Shown here piece after piece: positions 10,175 through 21,719 of a DNA stretch of 64,000 nucleotides. This DNA is from Rahnella rivi. GTDB lineage: Bacteria; Pseudomonadota; Gammaproteobacteria; Enterobacterales; Enterobacteriaceae. Below the pieces are notes generated by a model. That model ran no database searches. It saw only the letters and a list, made by a program, of their open reading frames with translations, and was not told the origin of the DNA. A program made the position numbers and the translations under genes. Position 1 is the first letter of the stretch, and each line of letters opens with the position of its first letter. The DNA lies in NCBI RefSeq assembly GCF_019049655.1, contig NZ_JAFMOX010000058.1, positions 124,001-188,000 of the forward strand. Reading direction: 5' to 3'.

Positions 10175-11866
10175 TTGAATTCTATAACAATAATAAATAA
10201 TCGCGGCCAATGGATCGCGTTAATATTATTTTTGACACCTTTTTCCTATGCCGCTGATTTACCTCAGCCTGGGCAGGAACTGATCCATCAGCAGGAAAAC
10301 CAGCGGGCCCGTGAAGCCGCTCTGGCACCGCCAACGCCGGACGTGCGTCTGTCGCCGCCGTCTTCCTCTTTTGGCAAATTGCAGTTCCCGCAGGAAACTC
10401 CGTGCTTCCCGATCCACCACATTGAGCTGCAAAACCGCAGCGATTTCCCGCACTGGCTGCCTTTACAGCCGATTGCCGATCAGGCAGTCGGTCACTGCCT
10501 CGGGGGGAAAGGCATCAATCTGGTGATGAGTACGCTGCAAAACCGCCTGGTGGATCACGGTTATGTCACCAGCCGCGTGCTGGCGCCGCAGCAGGATCTC
10601 AAATCCGGCAACCTGATGCTGACGCTGGTGCCCGGCATCATCCGCCAGGTCAAGCTTGCGCCCGACAGTGATCACCACGTCACCCTCTACAGCGCCTTCC
10701 CGGCCCATGACGGCAACCTGCTGGATTTACGTGATATCGAACAGGGGCTGGAAAACCTGCAGCGCGTGCCAACCGTGCAGGCCAGCATGGAAATCGTACC
10801 GGGCAATAAACCTGGGGAAAGCGATATTGCGCTGAAATGGAACCAGTCGCGCTTATGGCGGGTCTGGGCATCGCTGGATGACTCCGGCACCCGCAGTACT
10901 GGCCGCTATCAGGGTGGCGTGACGGCATATGGCGATAACCTGCTGAGCCTGAGCGATACCCTGTATCTGTCAGCGGGCACCGCATTGCAACCGCACAGTG
11001 ACAAAAACACCCATAACTACACCGGCCAGTACTCCCTGCCGTTTGGTTATTGGGCTGCCAGCATGACCGCCAGCAGCAACAGTTATTACCAGACCGTGGC
11101 GGGCCTCACTAGTGATTATCGCTACAGCGGCGACAGCGAGAATCTTGATTTTCAGCTCAGCCGTGTGCTGCACCGCAGCGGTAGCCAGAAAACCACCTTC
11201 ACCTATGACGTGCTGGCGCGTGAATCGAAGAACTTCATCAATGACACAGAAATCGATGCCCAGCGCCGTCGCACGTCAGCCTGGAAAGTCGGCCTGCAAC
11301 ACCGCCACTATATTGCCGATGCCACGCTGGATGCAGGGATAAGTTATCAGCGCGGCACCCGCTGGTTTGGTGCGATGCCAGCACCGGAAGAGTCTTACGG
11401 AGATGCAACGGCGCTGAGCAAAATCATTCAGATGAATGCCCAGCTCAATTTGCCTTTTGCCTTAGCGTCACAACAGTTCCAGTACAACGTGCAATACCAG
11501 CGGCAGATGAGTAACACCCCGCTGACACCACAGGACCAGTTTGCCATTGGCAGCCGCTGGACGGTGCGGGGCTTTGACGGCGAACGCACGCTCAACGCCG
11601 ACAACGGCTGGACGGTGCGTAACGAACTGGCCTGGCAGACGCCGCTGCCAAATCAGCAACTCTATCTTGGCGTGGATTACGGCGCCGTCAGTGGTCACGG
11701 CAGCGAATATCTGGTGGGTAACCACCTGGCCGGTGGCGCAATAGGCACCCGCGGCGCGTTATTGGGCGTTAATTACGACCTGTTCGCCGGTATTCCGCTG
11801 TCCAAACCGGACGGTTTCGCCACCGACCCGGTGTCGCTGGGCTTTAACCTGAACTGGCAGTACTGA
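10175..11866 (+). CDS. cdiB: CdiB-type two-partner secretion outer-membrane transporter
   Basis: A 563-residue TpsB/Omp85-superfamily protein that would export CdiA across the outer membrane. It has a signal peptide (cleavage near SYAA), a Pro/Gln-rich linker, POTRA domains (POTRA-like segment starting [10 protein letters not shown] near residue 70) and a C-terminal 16-strand barrel. The VRGF motif of the L6 loop is present ([11 protein letters not shown]), as is a C-terminal aromatic residue (NWQY). The start is TTG, with aagga five bases upstream. It lies 56 bp before cdiA and is presumably co-transcribed with it. Confidence 0.93.
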   Translation: MNSITIINNRGQWIALILFLTPFSYAADLPQPGQELIHQQENQRAREAALAPPTPDVRLSPPSSSFGKLQFPQETPCFPIHHIELQNRSDFPHWLPLQPIADQAVGHCLGGKGINLVMSTLQNRLVDHGYVTSRVLAPQQDLKSGNLMLTLVPGIIRQVKLAPDSDHHVTLYSAFPAHDGNLLDLRDIEQGLENLQRVPTVQASMEIVPGNKPGESDIALKWNQSRLWRVWASLDDSGTRSTGRYQGGVTAYGDNLLSLSDTLYLSAGTALQPHSDKNTHNYTGQYSLPFGYWAASMTASSNSYYQTVAGLTSDYRYSGDSENLDFQLSRVLHRSGSQKTTFTYDVLARESKNFINDTEIDAQRRRTSAWKVGLQHRHYIADATLDAGISYQRGTRWFGAMPAPEESYGDATALSKIIQMNAQLNLPFALASQQFQYNVQYQRQMSNTPLTPQDQFAIGSRWTVRGFDGERTLNADNGWTVRNELAWQTPLPNQQLYLGVDYGAVSGHGSEYLVGNHLAGGAIGTRGALLGVNYDLFAGIPLSKPDGFATDPVSLGFNLNWQY

Positions 11867-11922
11867 AACATGACCCACACCCCACAGATTGTTGTGGACC
11901 CTTTGTTAGCAAGGAAGCTGCC

Positions 11923-14900
11923 ATGAACAAGCATCTCTATCGGATTATTTTTAATAAAACACGCGGCCTGTTGATGGTGGTGGCCGAAATCGCCAAAGCC
12001 CATAACGGGGGAGGCGCACGCGAGGCTGTGCCTAATCAGCGCACCTGCCAGCGTATCAGCCGCCTCTCCAGCCTGAGTTTTAGCCTGTTACTGGCGCTGG
12101 GTTGCGTCAGTCTGAACGTACAGGCGGGAATCGTTGCCGACGGCAGTGCGCCGGGTAACCAGCAGCCGACTGTTATCGGCAGCGCCAATGGCACCCCGCA
12201 GGTCAATATTCAGACGCCTGGTGCAGGCGGGGTTTCACACAATAAATTCAGCCAGTTCGATGTGGATAACCAGGGCGTTATTCTCAATAACTCGCACAAC
12301 AATACTTCCACCCAGTTGGGCGGCATGGTCACCGGCAACCCGTGGCTGGCCAAAAAAGAAGCCACCGTTATTCTCAACGAAGTCAATTCACGCAACCCCA
12401 GCCAGCTAAATGGCTATATCGAAGTGGCGGGTAAAAAAGCCCAGGTGGTGATTGCCAACCCGTCTGGCATCACCTGTGACGGCTGTGGGTTTATCAACGC
12501 CAATCGCGCCACGCTGACCACCGGACAGACGCAGCTCAATAACGGGCAAATCACCGGTTATGACATCGGCCAGGGCAATATCACCGTGCAGGGCCGGGGC
12601 ATGGACAGCAGCAGGCAGGACAGTACCGACTTGATTGCCCGCGCGGTCAATATCAACGCCGGAATTTGGGCCAATGACCTGAAAGTCACTGCCGGACGTA
12701 ATCACGTTGATGCCGACCATCAAAGCATCCGCGCCAGCGCAGCCGATGGCAGTACGCGCCCGGCACTGGCCATTGACGTTTCACAGCTTGGCGGCATGTA
12801 CGCCGGTAAAATCCGCCTGATAGGCACGCAAGGCGGCGTTGGCGTGCGCAACGCAGGCAATATCGGCACCTCGGCAGGCAGCGTGGTGGTGACCGCTGAG
12901 GGTCGTATTGAGAACAGCGGCACGATCAACAGCGCGCAGGATTTGGCGGTCACCGCTCAGGGGGATATCCAAAACAGCGGCAATGTGTACGCCGCTGGCA
13001 ACGCCACGGTAGCCGCCTCCGGCGCGTTGACCCACAGCGGCATTATTGCCAGCGCCAGTCAGACCCGCGTCAGTGCGGCGTCCATTAATGCCAGCCAGCA
13101 GAGCGTTTTGGCCGCGGGCATGAATGATCAGGGCCAGTTTGGCAGCACCGGGGATTTAACTCTCAGCAGTCAGGGGATGTTAAGCGCCCGCGGGCAGAAT
13201 CTGGCTCCGGGGCAACTGAATGTTCAGGGTGCGGCGGTCGACCTGAGCGACAGCCAGACTTCTGGCCAACATATCCAGGTTACGGCATCCACTGGCGACC
13301 TTTCCACCGCCCGCGCCAGCGTGTCGGCGACGAAAACGCTCAGCCTGACGACGCCCGGTCAGTTAAATAACACTGGCGGCAAACTGGCGGGCGATAAACT
13401 CAACCTGACGGCTCGCCAGCTGGTCAATCGGCAAGGCACCGTCCAGCAACTGGGCACCAGCGACCTGACGCTGTCGCATCAGGCCAGTATCGATAACAGC
13501 GGCGGGACGATTGCCAGCAACAGCGTCAACCTGACCTTTAACACCGACATTTTCGACAACACTCAGGGGCTGATACTGCACGCGGGTGACGGGCAACTGA
13601 CCCTCGACGCCGGGCAGTTTAACGATGCTCAGGGCACCCTGACCAGCAACGGCGCGCTCAATTTACGCGCGAATACGCTGACGCTGGACAACGCCAGCAC
13701 CCAGGCCGGACAAATCACGGTCAATGCGGGAACGCTCTCCAACCGTGCCGGTAGCCTGGCGCAAAGCGGCAACGGCGCGATGACAGTCACGGTGACGGGC
13801 GCACTGGATAACAGCCGCGGCAGTATGGCCAGCAATGGCGCGCTGGCGGTGCAGGCCGTGCAGGTCACTAACGCGCAGGGAAAACTGCTGGCGGCCGCCG
13901 ACAGCACCTTTAGCCTGACCAGCAAGGGCGGGTTGAACAACCAGCAGGGCCAGGTCGCGGGCGGGAACATCGCGGTGAATACCGGTACGCAGGCGATCAA
14001 TAATCTGCAGGGCGTGTTTGCGGCCACAAGTCAGCTTGCGATACAAAGCGGCAGCCTGAACAATGACGGCGGCCTGTTGCAATCCGGGGGCGCCCTCTCC
14101 CTCAATACGCACGGCGCGGCGTTAAGCAACCGCAACAGCGGGGTTAATGGCGGCATACTCAGCCAGGGGAACCTGCTGATCAGCAGTGGCGCACTGGACA
14201 ACAGTTCAGGCGTACTGGTCGGTGGAAGCACCAGCCAGTTGTTAACCGCCGCGCTGAATAATCAGCAAGGCCAGCTGATAAGTCAGGGTGCCTTAACCCT
14301 GACCTCGCAGGCGCTGAACAATCAGGCCGGGCTGGTACAGTCCGGCGATACGCTGGCACTCAATACGCAGGGCCAGACCCTGACCAATACTGACAGCGGC
14401 GACGCGGGCGGTATTATTAGCCAGGGAGCGATGACGCTCACTACCGGCAACCTGAATAACCAAAACGGTTTTATTCTCGGGCAGGCTGTCACCGCCAGCC
14501 TTCATACCGATACGCTCAATAACCTTTCTGGCACCTTTGCCAGTCGTGGCGCGCTAACTCTCGACAGCGGCGCAATCAACAACGATGGCGGATTGTTGCA
14601 GTCAGCAGCGGCGCTCACCATCGACACCCACGGCGAGGCCATCAGCAACCGCAACAGCGGCGATCGGGGTGGCATTCTCAGTCAGGGCACCCTGACGTTG
14701 CGCGCGGGTCATCTTGATAACCAGTCCGGCGTGCTGATGGGCAACCAGAACAGCGCCCTGACACTGGCGCAGGTCAATAACCAGCACGGCATACTCGGCA
14801 GCCAACAGGGCAACCTTTCGCTGACTACGCAGGCCTTTGACAACACCGGGGGCCTGATACAATCCGGCCAGTCGCTGACGCTCGATACTCAGGGCCAGCG

Positions 14901-17900
14901 CCTGACTAACACCGCGAGCGGCGAGACCGGCGGCCTGTTCAGTCTGGGCGACCTGACGCTAAATGCAGGTGATGTCGATAACCAGTCTGGCGTTATCGTT
15001 AGCCAGCAATCGGCCAATATCAGCACTCAGACGCTCAATAATCAGAACGGCAAACTGGCCAGCGGCGGCGACCTCACCCTGCTGACGCAGGCCGTCAATA
15101 ACACCGGCGGCCTGATGCAGTCGCAGGGAGCAATGAGTCTCGACACTCACGGGCAGTCGCTCAACAATACTTACAGCGGCGAGAGCGGCGGTATCAGCAG
15201 CCAGGGCAATCTGACACTGACCACCGGTCAGTTCGACAATACACAGGGGTTTATTGCCAGCAATGCCCAGGCGGCTATCACCAGCGGTGAGTTTATCAAC
15301 CAGAACGGCCTGCTCGGCAGCCGTCTGGATTTGACCTTATCCACCGCCGCGCTGACCAACCAACAGGGCACCTTACAGGCCGGGCAAACTCTGGCGCTGG
15401 ACACCCACGGGCAGCAACTGGATAACCAGAACAACGGGCTGATAAGCGCTGGCAATGCTTTGCAACTGCTGACCGGGGCGCTGCTTAATCAGAGTGGCCA
15501 GCTGCAAAGTCGTGAAAGCCTGAGTATCAATACACAGGGCCAGTTACTGGATAACCAGAACGGGCTGATGCTCTCGGGCGACAGTTTACAGATTGACAGT
15601 GGTGAGCTGAATAATAGCCGCGGGCAGTTGCAGGCGGTGGGTGCACTGACGCTCAATGCCTGGAATGCCACCCTCACCAACCTGTCCGGGCTTATCCGCT
15701 CCGGCGCCAGCGTGGTCATCAACAGCGTCCAGCTGATTAACCGTCAGACGCAAGGTACGGATGAAGGGATTGAAGGTCAGTCGGTGCACATCAGCGCCGC
15801 AGCGGTCGATAACAATCAGGGCGTGATGCGCAGTGATGATGCGCTGGTAGTGACTACCGGCTCACTGGATAACACCGGCGGTCTGGCCTCCTCCGGCAAC
15901 CGGTTAAACATCAGTGGTAACGGGCTGGCACTGACCAACACCGGCGGCACGCTGATTGCCGGTAACGCGTTTGACCTGATGGCGGATTCTCTGACCGGCG
16001 ACGGCAATGTGCTGTCGCAAGGAGATATGCAACTTGCACTCAATCAGAATTTCGTTAATCAGGGCCAGGTGGTTGCCAATGGCGATTTGACCTTCACCCT
16101 TAATCAGCAACTCACCAATAACAGCCTGATAAAAGCCGGTGGTGTGCTGGATATGCATGCCAGCCAACTGACCAATAACGCTCCGGCGGAAATTAGCGCT
16201 GGGGCAACTCACCTCTCTGTTGATAACGACCTGACCAACCGCGGGCTGATCGACGGCGGGTTGACCCATATCGACGCCGCGACGCTGACCAATATCGGCA
16301 GCGGGCGGATTTACGGCGACCATATCGCGATTAAGAGTGACACCCTGAATAACCTGGCCGAAAGCGGCACGGCGGCCACTATTGCTGCCCGCGAACAGCT
16401 GGATATCGGTGCGCAGACCATCAACAACCTCGACCACGGGCTGATTTACAGCGCGGATTCGCTGGCGATTGGCGGTGCGCTGGACGATAACCTTAACGCT
16501 ACCGGTCAGGCCGGAATACTCAATAACCACAGTTCGACGGTGGAATCCGCCGGGGACATGTGGCTAAACATTGCCCAGATTAACAACGTCAATGACCATC
16601 TGGTAACCGCTACGGTTATCACCGAAAAGTCGGCGCACCATGAAGCTGCCCTTTCCAGTTCGCCGAACCGCTTTGACTGGGCCGACATCAATACCTCTAC
16701 CAGTAACAAATACGGCGTACACAAAGCCATCATGCCGGACGGCACCAGCGGTAACACCTTCTATGAATACCAGTATGACCGCACGGTGACCGAGACCCAG
16801 GTTACTGAGAGTGATCCGGGGCAGATCATCGCGGGCGGAAATCTGGCTATTAACAGCAATACGGTCAATAACCTCGACAGCCGCATCGTCGCAGGCGGAT
16901 TGCTCTCCGGTGTGATTGGCTATCTGAATAACGTCGCCACTCAGGGTGAGAAAATCACTACTGACATCGGTACCCAGACCCGCTGGTATGCCAAGAAGAC
17001 CAAACACAGCTTCGGTGGCACCACCACCTCACAGGGCAAGGATAAAAGCAATTATGCCCCTGCCCCGGTGATACAGACCATCGACCTTAAAACCGTTGCC
17101 TATCAGGGCAATACCGATGTCAGCGGCAGCGGCACCACCATTGCCGGTCGCAATACCACTGCCCTGACCGGTGATATCGCAGGCGCCGGTGATACGCGCG
17201 GGCTGAGCAATATCGATGCGGCCACGCTTCGCTCACAGGATAGCGCCGGGGGACTGTGGCAACCGGGTGTTATCCCGCTCGACACTCCGCTGGTGCTGCC
17301 GGCCGGTCAGACTTTCCACGTCGATTTACCGACGGTGAACGGGATAACTCCGGTTATCCGCATGGTCAGCCCGAATACCCGACTGCCAGATAACAGCCTG
17401 TTCCAGCTGCACCCGGAGAGCACGGCGTCGTATCTGGTAGAGACAGATCCGCGCTTCACTAACCAGAAGAAGTGGCTGGGCAGTGACTATATGCAGAACG
17501 CCTTTACCACCAACAATGACAACGTGCTGAAACGCCTGGGAGACGGCTACTACGAGCAGCAGCTGATACGTCAGCAGATTATCAGCCTCACCGGTCAGCG
17601 TTATCTGGACGGTTATGGCAACGATGAAGATCAGTTCAAAGCGCTGATGGACAACGGCATCGCCTTTGGTCAGCAGTACCACCTGACGCCCGGTGTAGCA
17701 CTGAGCCCGGTGCAGATGGCGTTACTGACCGGCGACATGGTGTGGCTGGTCGCACAGACGGTGACGTTGCCGGATGGCAGCACCGAGCAGGTACTGGTGC
17801 CGCAGCTGTATGCCAAAGTGCAACAAGGGGATGTGGACGGCAGCGGCGCCCTGCTCGCCGGTAAGCAGGTCGCCCTGAGTGTCGGCCATGACCTGACCAA

Positions 17901-20900
17901 CAGCGGCACCATCGCCGGACGTGAAGTGACCCAGCTGACGGCGGATAATCTGACCAACAGCGGCTTAATCAGCGGCGACCGGGTCAATCTGATGGCGCGT
18001 ACCGACCTGACTAACCTCGGCGGCACCTTACAGGCCAAAGACAGCCTGGTGGCTATCGCCGGACGCGACCTGACCAGCAGCAGCTCACTGCGCGGCACCG
18101 ACGCCAACCGCTACCTTGACCGGGTGGCAGGCATCTATGTGCAAAACGACAACGGCCAACTGGGCCTTCAGGCCATCAATAATCTGAACCTGACGGCGAC
18201 CGACATCAGCAATGCCGGTAAAAACAGCCAGACCACGCTGATTGCCGGTAACGATATCAATCTCAACACCCTGACCACCACCCACAGCGAAAACGGCAGT
18301 TGGGGCAAAGGCAATGACCGCAGCGTGACGCAGAGCACCGATGTCGGCACGCAGATTACCGGCGCTGGCGCCATTGCTTTGCAGGCGGGCCACGACCTTA
18401 ACGCCCGCGCGGCGACGGTCAATGCCGCAGACGCCCTCACGGCAATCGCAGGCCATGATATCAACCTGACCAGCGGCAACGACAGCTACCATGTCACCGA
18501 GAACAGCCGTCAAAGCAGCAAAGGGATAGTGTCGGGCCAGACCATTACCACGCACGAAGAAGTGCAAAGCCAGAGCGCAATCGGCAGCAATTTCGGCGGC
18601 GATAAGGTGACGATGCAGGCCGGGCATGACCTGTTAGTGCAAGGCAGCAGCGTGGCGGGCACTCACGATGTCACGCTGGCGGCGGGCAACAACCTGACCG
18701 TCACCACCGCTGATGAAACGCGTCAGGAGAACCATCAATATCAGGAGAAGAATACCGGCCTCTCCGGCACCGGCGGCATTGGTTTCAGCTACGGTCAGCA
18801 GAGCCTGAAAACCACCGACGACGGCGTCACGCATTACAGTGCCGGCAGCACGGTGGGCAGCGTCAACGGCAACACCACGCTGAGTGCGGGCAACAACCTG
18901 ACGGTCAAAGGTTCGGACGTGCTGGCCGCGAAGGACATCAATCTGAGCGGCAGCGAAGTGAACATTCTGGCGGCAGATAACCAGAGTTCGCAGACGCACA
19001 CCGTGGAGCAAAAGCAGAGCGGGCTGACGCTGGCCCTGTCCGGCACTGTCGGCAGCGCGATTAACACGGCGGTCTCGGGCGCCAACGACGCCAGCAAGCA
19101 AAGCAGCGACAGGCTCGCGGCCCTTGATGGCATGAAGGCGGCGCTCAGCGGCGTGCAGGCGTATCAGGGCAAATCTCTGGCTGAAGCGGACGGCAGCGAA
19201 GGCAGCATGATAGGCGTTAATCTCTCCTACGGCAGCCAGTCGTCGAAATCCACGCAGACCCAGACCAATAACCAGAGCCAGGGCAGCACGGTGACGGCGG
19301 GCAATAACCTGAATATTCGGGCGACCGGCACCGACATTAACATTCAGGGCAGCCAGTTGCAGGCCGGTAAAGACATCGGACTGATAGCTAACCGCGACGT
19401 GAATCTGTGGTCGGGCGTCAATACTTCAGTACTCGACGGTTCGAACGAGAGCCACGGCGGTTCGGTGGGCGTCGGGTTCAACTTCGGTCAGGGCGCGAAC
19501 GGGTTATCCATCAACGCCAGCGCCAATAAAGGCAATGGCAGTGAAACCGGCAACGGCACCAGCCATACCGAGACCACCGTCAACGCCGGAAACAATCTGA
19601 ACATTGTCAGCGGCCGCGACACCACGCTGACCGGTGCACAGGTCAGCGGTGAAAAAGTGACGATGGACGTGGCCCGTAACCTGACCCTCACCAGCGAACA
19701 GGACACCGACAACTACGACTCGAAGCAGCAAAACGCCAGCGCCGGCGGCAGTATCAGTATGGGAGGCGGCAGCGCCTCGGTGAATCTGAGCAAAGATAAG
19801 ATGCACAGCACCTACGAGAGCGTGCAGGAGCAGACGGGTATTTTTGCCGGCAAAGGCGGCTTTGACATCACCGTCGGCGACCACACCCAGCTTAACGGCG
19901 CGGTTATCGGCTCGACCGGGGATGCCAGCCTGAACAAGCTCGACACCGGCACGCTGGGGTTCAGTGATATCAAAAACAGCGCCGAGTATGAAGTCGAGCA
20001 CCAGAGCGTGGGCGTCAGCACCGGTGGCAACATCGGCGGCCAGTTCGCAGGCAACATGGCCAACGGCCTGCTGGTGGGCGTCAACGGCAGCGGCAGCGAC
20101 AGTTCAACCACCAAAGCCGCCATCTCCGGTGGCACCATTATTGTCCGTGACAAAGACAACCAGACTCAGGACCTGAACGACCTGAGCCGCGACGTCGAGC
20201 ACGCCAACCAGACCCTCTCCCCTATCTTCGACAAAGAGAAAGAGCAGCAGCGTTTGCAGGAAGCGCAAAAGATTGGGGAAATCGGTACGCAGGTGATGGA
20301 TATTGCCAGGACGCAGGGGGAAATAGCGAAAGCTAACGCGCTGAAAGATCCGAACGCAATACAGGCGGCGAAAGAAGTCCTGGCTGGCAAAGGGATCCTG
20401 AATCCGACGCAAGAGCAGATAAACAATCAGGTTGGTACTACGGCCATGGCACCTTACGGGACGGGCAGTGACCTGCAAAGAGCGCTTCAGGCGGCGACGG
20501 CGCTGGCGCAAGGTCTGGCCGGTGGTAATCTGCAACAGTCGGCAGCAGGAGCGGCCAGTCCTTATGTTGCCGGGATCATTCATGATATGACCACCAACGC
20601 GGATGGGTCGGTGAACCTAGCAGCAAACGCGATGGCGCATGCTGTCTGGGGCGCAGTAGCCGCACAGGCTAACGGCAACAACGAATTAGCCGGCGCGACC
20701 GGCGCGGCGGGTGGCGAACTGATGGCTCGATACATTGCAGGTGAAATGTATCCGGGCGTCAGGCCAGAAGACCTGAGCGAAGAGCAGAAGCAAACGCTCA
20801 GTGCGCTTGGTACACTGGCGGCAGGGTTAGCCGGTGGTCTTACGGGAGACAGTTCGGCGGATGCTGTTGCAGGAGCGCAGGCCGGGCAGAATGCGATTAA

Positions 20901-21705
20901 CAACAACCTGATTGGCGGCAGTGATGAAGGGCAAACACCGTTCGTTCAGGAGCATGGGAAAGACGTACTGTCATGCTCAGATGCCCCAGACGCGGCAAGT
21001 TGTCAGCGTGGTAAAGCGGTCAATAATGCCATCGCGTTAGCACTAGGTGCCGGTGCTGCGGGCGGCGCTGTTATCGCGATAACCCCTGAAATTATCGCAG
21101 TGGCTCAGGCTGGTGTAACTAACTGCACAACCAATCCAGTCCTTTGTTTTAACGAGGTCTCCATCTGGTTAGCAGATATGGGAATGGGGGAAGCTCTTCC
21201 GGCAGGTCTCGCAGTCGGTGCGACGGGAAAAATCACCGCTGAGCAACTGGCAATACTTTCAGAAATAAAAGCAGCGATGGCGGTAGAAAAACAGACCGGT
21301 AAGAAGGTGAGTGCGGATGCGGTTGAGAGTATTGTCAGTAGTAAGTCTACTAGTGGTGCAGAAAATGCGGCCAATGCTTCTAAACTTAATACCCAGTTGT
21401 CAGCACAAGAAATAGCAAATGGACATGCTTTTGAGAAGCATGTTCTACAACGCGGTGAGTTTGATACTTTGGGTATTAGAACAAGAGCGCAATTTGAACA
21501 ACATGTTGAAAATGTGATTAATAATCCAACGGATGTTCGTTACTACAATGATGGACGGGTAGTATATCTTGACTCGACGACCAGAACGGTAGTGATTAGA
21601 AATCCAGGCAAAGGCGAAAGTACAGCATTTAGGCCTGATTATGATAATGGTTGGGATAAGTATATAAAACTATTACCAACCCAGAACACACCTCCAATTA
21701 GATAA
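11923..21705 (+). CDS. cdiA: CdiA contact-dependent inhibition exoprotein
   Basis: A 3260-residue TpsA exoprotein. An ESPR signal (MNKHLYRIIFNKTRG; cleavage near NVQA, residue 68) is followed by the haemagglutination/TPS domain with ANPSGITCDGCGF near residue 181. Next come filamentous repeats, including six 86-87-residue units between about residues 717 and 1150. A Tyr/Pro-enriched non-repetitive stretch around residues 1590-1980 may be the receptor-binding region, and FHA-2 repeats (AGNNLTV, AGHDL) follow. The pretoxin region near residue 2990 has INNN where VENN is usual. The tail after residue 3150 carries GHAFEKHV and IRNPGKG and is the presumed toxin. A 68-codon gene 14 bp downstream is the candidate immunity gene. 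Confidence 0.95.
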   Translation: MNKHLYRIIFNKTRGLLMVVAEIAKAHNGGGAREAVPNQRTCQRISRLSSLSFSLLLALGCVSLNVQAGIVADGSAPGNQQPTVIGSANGTPQVNIQTPGAGGVSHNKFSQFDVDNQGVILNNSHNNTSTQLGGMVTGNPWLAKKEATVILNEVNSRNPSQLNGYIEVAGKKAQVVIANPSGITCDGCGFINANRATLTTGQTQLNNGQITGYDIGQGNITVQGRGMDSSRQDSTDLIARAVNINAGIWANDLKVTAGRNHVDADHQSIRASAADGSTRPALAIDVSQLGGMYAGKIRLIGTQGGVGVRNAGNIGTSAGSVVVTAEGRIENSGTINSAQDLAVTAQGDIQNSGNVYAAGNATVAASGALTHSGIIASASQTRVSAASINASQQSVLAAGMNDQGQFGSTGDLTLSSQGMLSARGQNLAPGQLNVQGAAVDLSDSQTSGQHIQVTASTGDLSTARASVSATKTLSLTTPGQLNNTGGKLAGDKLNLTARQLVNRQGTVQQLGTSDLTLSHQASIDNSGGTIASNSVNLTFNTDIFDNTQGLILHAGDGQLTLDAGQFNDAQGTLTSNGALNLRANTLTLDNASTQAGQITVNAGTLSNRAGSLAQSGNGAMTVTVTGALDNSRGSMASNGALAVQAVQVTNAQGKLLAAADSTFSLTSKGGLNNQQGQVAGGNIAVNTGTQAINNLQGVFAATSQLAIQSGSLNNDGGLLQSGGALSLNTHGAALSNRNSGVNGGILSQGNLLISSGALDNSSGVLVGGSTSQLLTAALNNQQGQLISQGALTLTSQALNNQAGLVQSGDTLALNTQGQTLTNTDSGDAGGIISQGAMTLTTGNLNNQNGFILGQAVTASLHTDTLNNLSGTFASRGALTLDSGAINNDGGLLQSAAALTIDTHGEAISNRNSGDRGGILSQGTLTLRAGHLDNQSGVLMGNQNSALTLAQVNNQHGILGSQQGNLSLTTQAFDNTGGLIQSGQSLTLDTQGQRLTNTASGETGGLFSLGDLTLNAGDVDNQSGVIVSQQSANISTQTLNNQNGKLASGGDLTLLTQAVNNTGGLMQSQGAMSLDTHGQSLNNTYSGESGGISSQGNLTLTTGQFDNTQGFIASNAQAAITSGEFINQNGLLGSRLDLTLSTAALTNQQGTLQAGQTLALDTHGQQLDNQNNGLISAGNALQLLTGALLNQSGQLQSRESLSINTQGQLLDNQNGLMLSGDSLQIDSGELNNSRGQLQAVGALTLNAWNATLTNLSGLIRSGASVVINSVQLINRQTQGTDEGIEGQSVHISAAAVDNNQGVMRSDDALVVTTGSLDNTGGLASSGNRLNISGNGLALTNTGGTLIAGNAFDLMADSLTGDGNVLSQGDMQLALNQNFVNQGQVVANGDLTFTLNQQLTNNSLIKAGGVLDMHASQLTNNAPAEISAGATHLSVDNDLTNRGLIDGGLTHIDAATLTNIGSGRIYGDHIAIKSDTLNNLAESGTAATIAAREQLDIGAQTINNLDHGLIYSADSLAIGGALDDNLNATGQAGILNNHSSTVESAGDMWLNIAQINNVNDHLVTATVITEKSAHHEAALSSSPNRFDWADINTSTSNKYGVHKAIMPDGTSGNTFYEYQYDRTVTETQVTESDPGQIIAGGNLAINSNTVNNLDSRIVAGGLLSGVIGYLNNVATQGEKITTDIGTQTRWYAKKTKHSFGGTTTSQGKDKSNYAPAPVIQTIDLKTVAYQGNTDVSGSGTTIAGRNTTALTGDIAGAGDTRGLSNIDAATLRSQDSAGGLWQPGVIPLDTPLVLPAGQTFHVDLPTVNGITPVIRMVSPNTRLPDNSLFQLHPESTASYLVETDPRFTNQKKWLGSDYMQNAFTTNNDNVLKRLGDGYYEQQLIRQQIISLTGQRYLDGYGNDEDQFKALMDNGIAFGQQYHLTPGVALSPVQMALLTGDMVWLVAQTVTLPDGSTEQVLVPQLYAKVQQGDVDGSGALLAGKQVALSVGHDLTNSGTIAGREVTQLTADNLTNSGLISGDRVNLMARTDLTNLGGTLQAKDSLVAIAGRDLTSSSSLRGTDANRYLDRVAGIYVQNDNGQLGLQAINNLNLTATDISNAGKNSQTTLIAGNDINLNTLTTTHSENGSWGKGNDRSVTQSTDVGTQITGAGAIALQAGHDLNARAATVNAADALTAIAGHDINLTSGNDSYHVTENSRQSSKGIVSGQTITTHEEVQSQSAIGSNFGGDKVTMQAGHDLLVQGSSVAGTHDVTLAAGNNLTVTTADETRQENHQYQEKNTGLSGTGGIGFSYGQQSLKTTDDGVTHYSAGSTVGSVNGNTTLSAGNNLTVKGSDVLAAKDINLSGSEVNILAADNQSSQTHTVEQKQSGLTLALSGTVGSAINTAVSGANDASKQSSDRLAALDGMKAALSGVQAYQGKSLAEADGSEGSMIGVNLSYGSQSSKSTQTQTNNQSQGSTVTAGNNLNIRATGTDINIQGSQLQAGKDIGLIANRDVNLWSGVNTSVLDGSNESHGGSVGVGFNFGQGANGLSINASANKGNGSETGNGTSHTETTVNAGNNLNIVSGRDTTLTGAQVSGEKVTMDVARNLTLTSEQDTDNYDSKQQNASAGGSISMGGGSASVNLSKDKMHSTYESVQEQTGIFAGKGGFDITVGDHTQLNGAVIGSTGDASLNKLDTGTLGFSDIKNSAEYEVEHQSVGVSTGGNIGGQFAGNMANGLLVGVNGSGSDSSTTKAAISGGTIIVRDKDNQTQDLNDLSRDVEHANQTLSPIFDKEKEQQRLQEAQKIGEIGTQVMDIARTQGEIAKANALKDPNAIQAAKEVLAGKGILNPTQEQINNQVGTTAMAPYGTGSDLQRALQAATALAQGLAGGNLQQSAAGAASPYVAGIIHDMTTNADGSVNLAANAMAHAVWGAVAAQANGNNELAGATGAAGGELMARYIAGEMYPGVRPEDLSEEQKQTLSALGTLAAGLAGGLTGDSSADAVAGAQAGQNAINNNLIGGSDEGQTPFVQEHGKDVLSCSDAPDAASCQRGKAVNNAIALALGAGAAGGAVIAITPEIIAVAQAGVTNCTTNPVLCFNEVSIWLADMGMGEALPAGLAVGATGKITAEQLAILSEIKAAMAVEKQTGKKVSADAVESIVSSKSTSGAENAANASKLNTQLSAQEIANGHAFEKHVLQRGEFDTLGIRTRAQFEQHVENVINNPTDVRYYNDGRVVYLDSTTRTVVIRNPGKGESTAFRPDYDNGWDKYIKLLPTQNTPPIR
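14071..15420 (+). repeat. six tandem 86-87-residue repeats within cdiA
   Basis: The motif GG(L/I)(L/I/M)QS followed by L-x-L-(D/N)-T-(H/Q)-G recurs with its Gly codon at 14071, 14329, 14590, 14851 and 15109, and as QGTLQA at 15370, a period of 258-261 bp. Most units also carry a SG-x-x-GGI-x-SQG segment. These are filamentous stalk repeats and are liable to copy-number change. Confidence 0.8.
19153..20290 (+). repeat. direct repeat copy 1 (inside cdiA)
   Basis: This segment is nearly identical to 22186-23323, with a constant offset of 3033 bp at three checked points (start, 19207/22240 and 20271/23304), so there is no net indel. The encoded proteins differ at roughly fifteen of about 378 positions. 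It ends just before the toxin-specific region. Confidence 0.9.
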
Positions 21706-21719
21706 AATAGATTATTTTT

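Noticed and set aside
14071..15420. Regular repeats considered as a CRISPR array
   Set aside because: The period is 258-261 bp, in frame and coding for stalk repeats; there are no short repeats with unique spacers anywhere in the window.
12134..21374. Many minus-strand frames inside cdiA
   Set aside because: Repetitive GC-balanced coding sequence leaves antisense frames open; none has a ribosome site or known domain.
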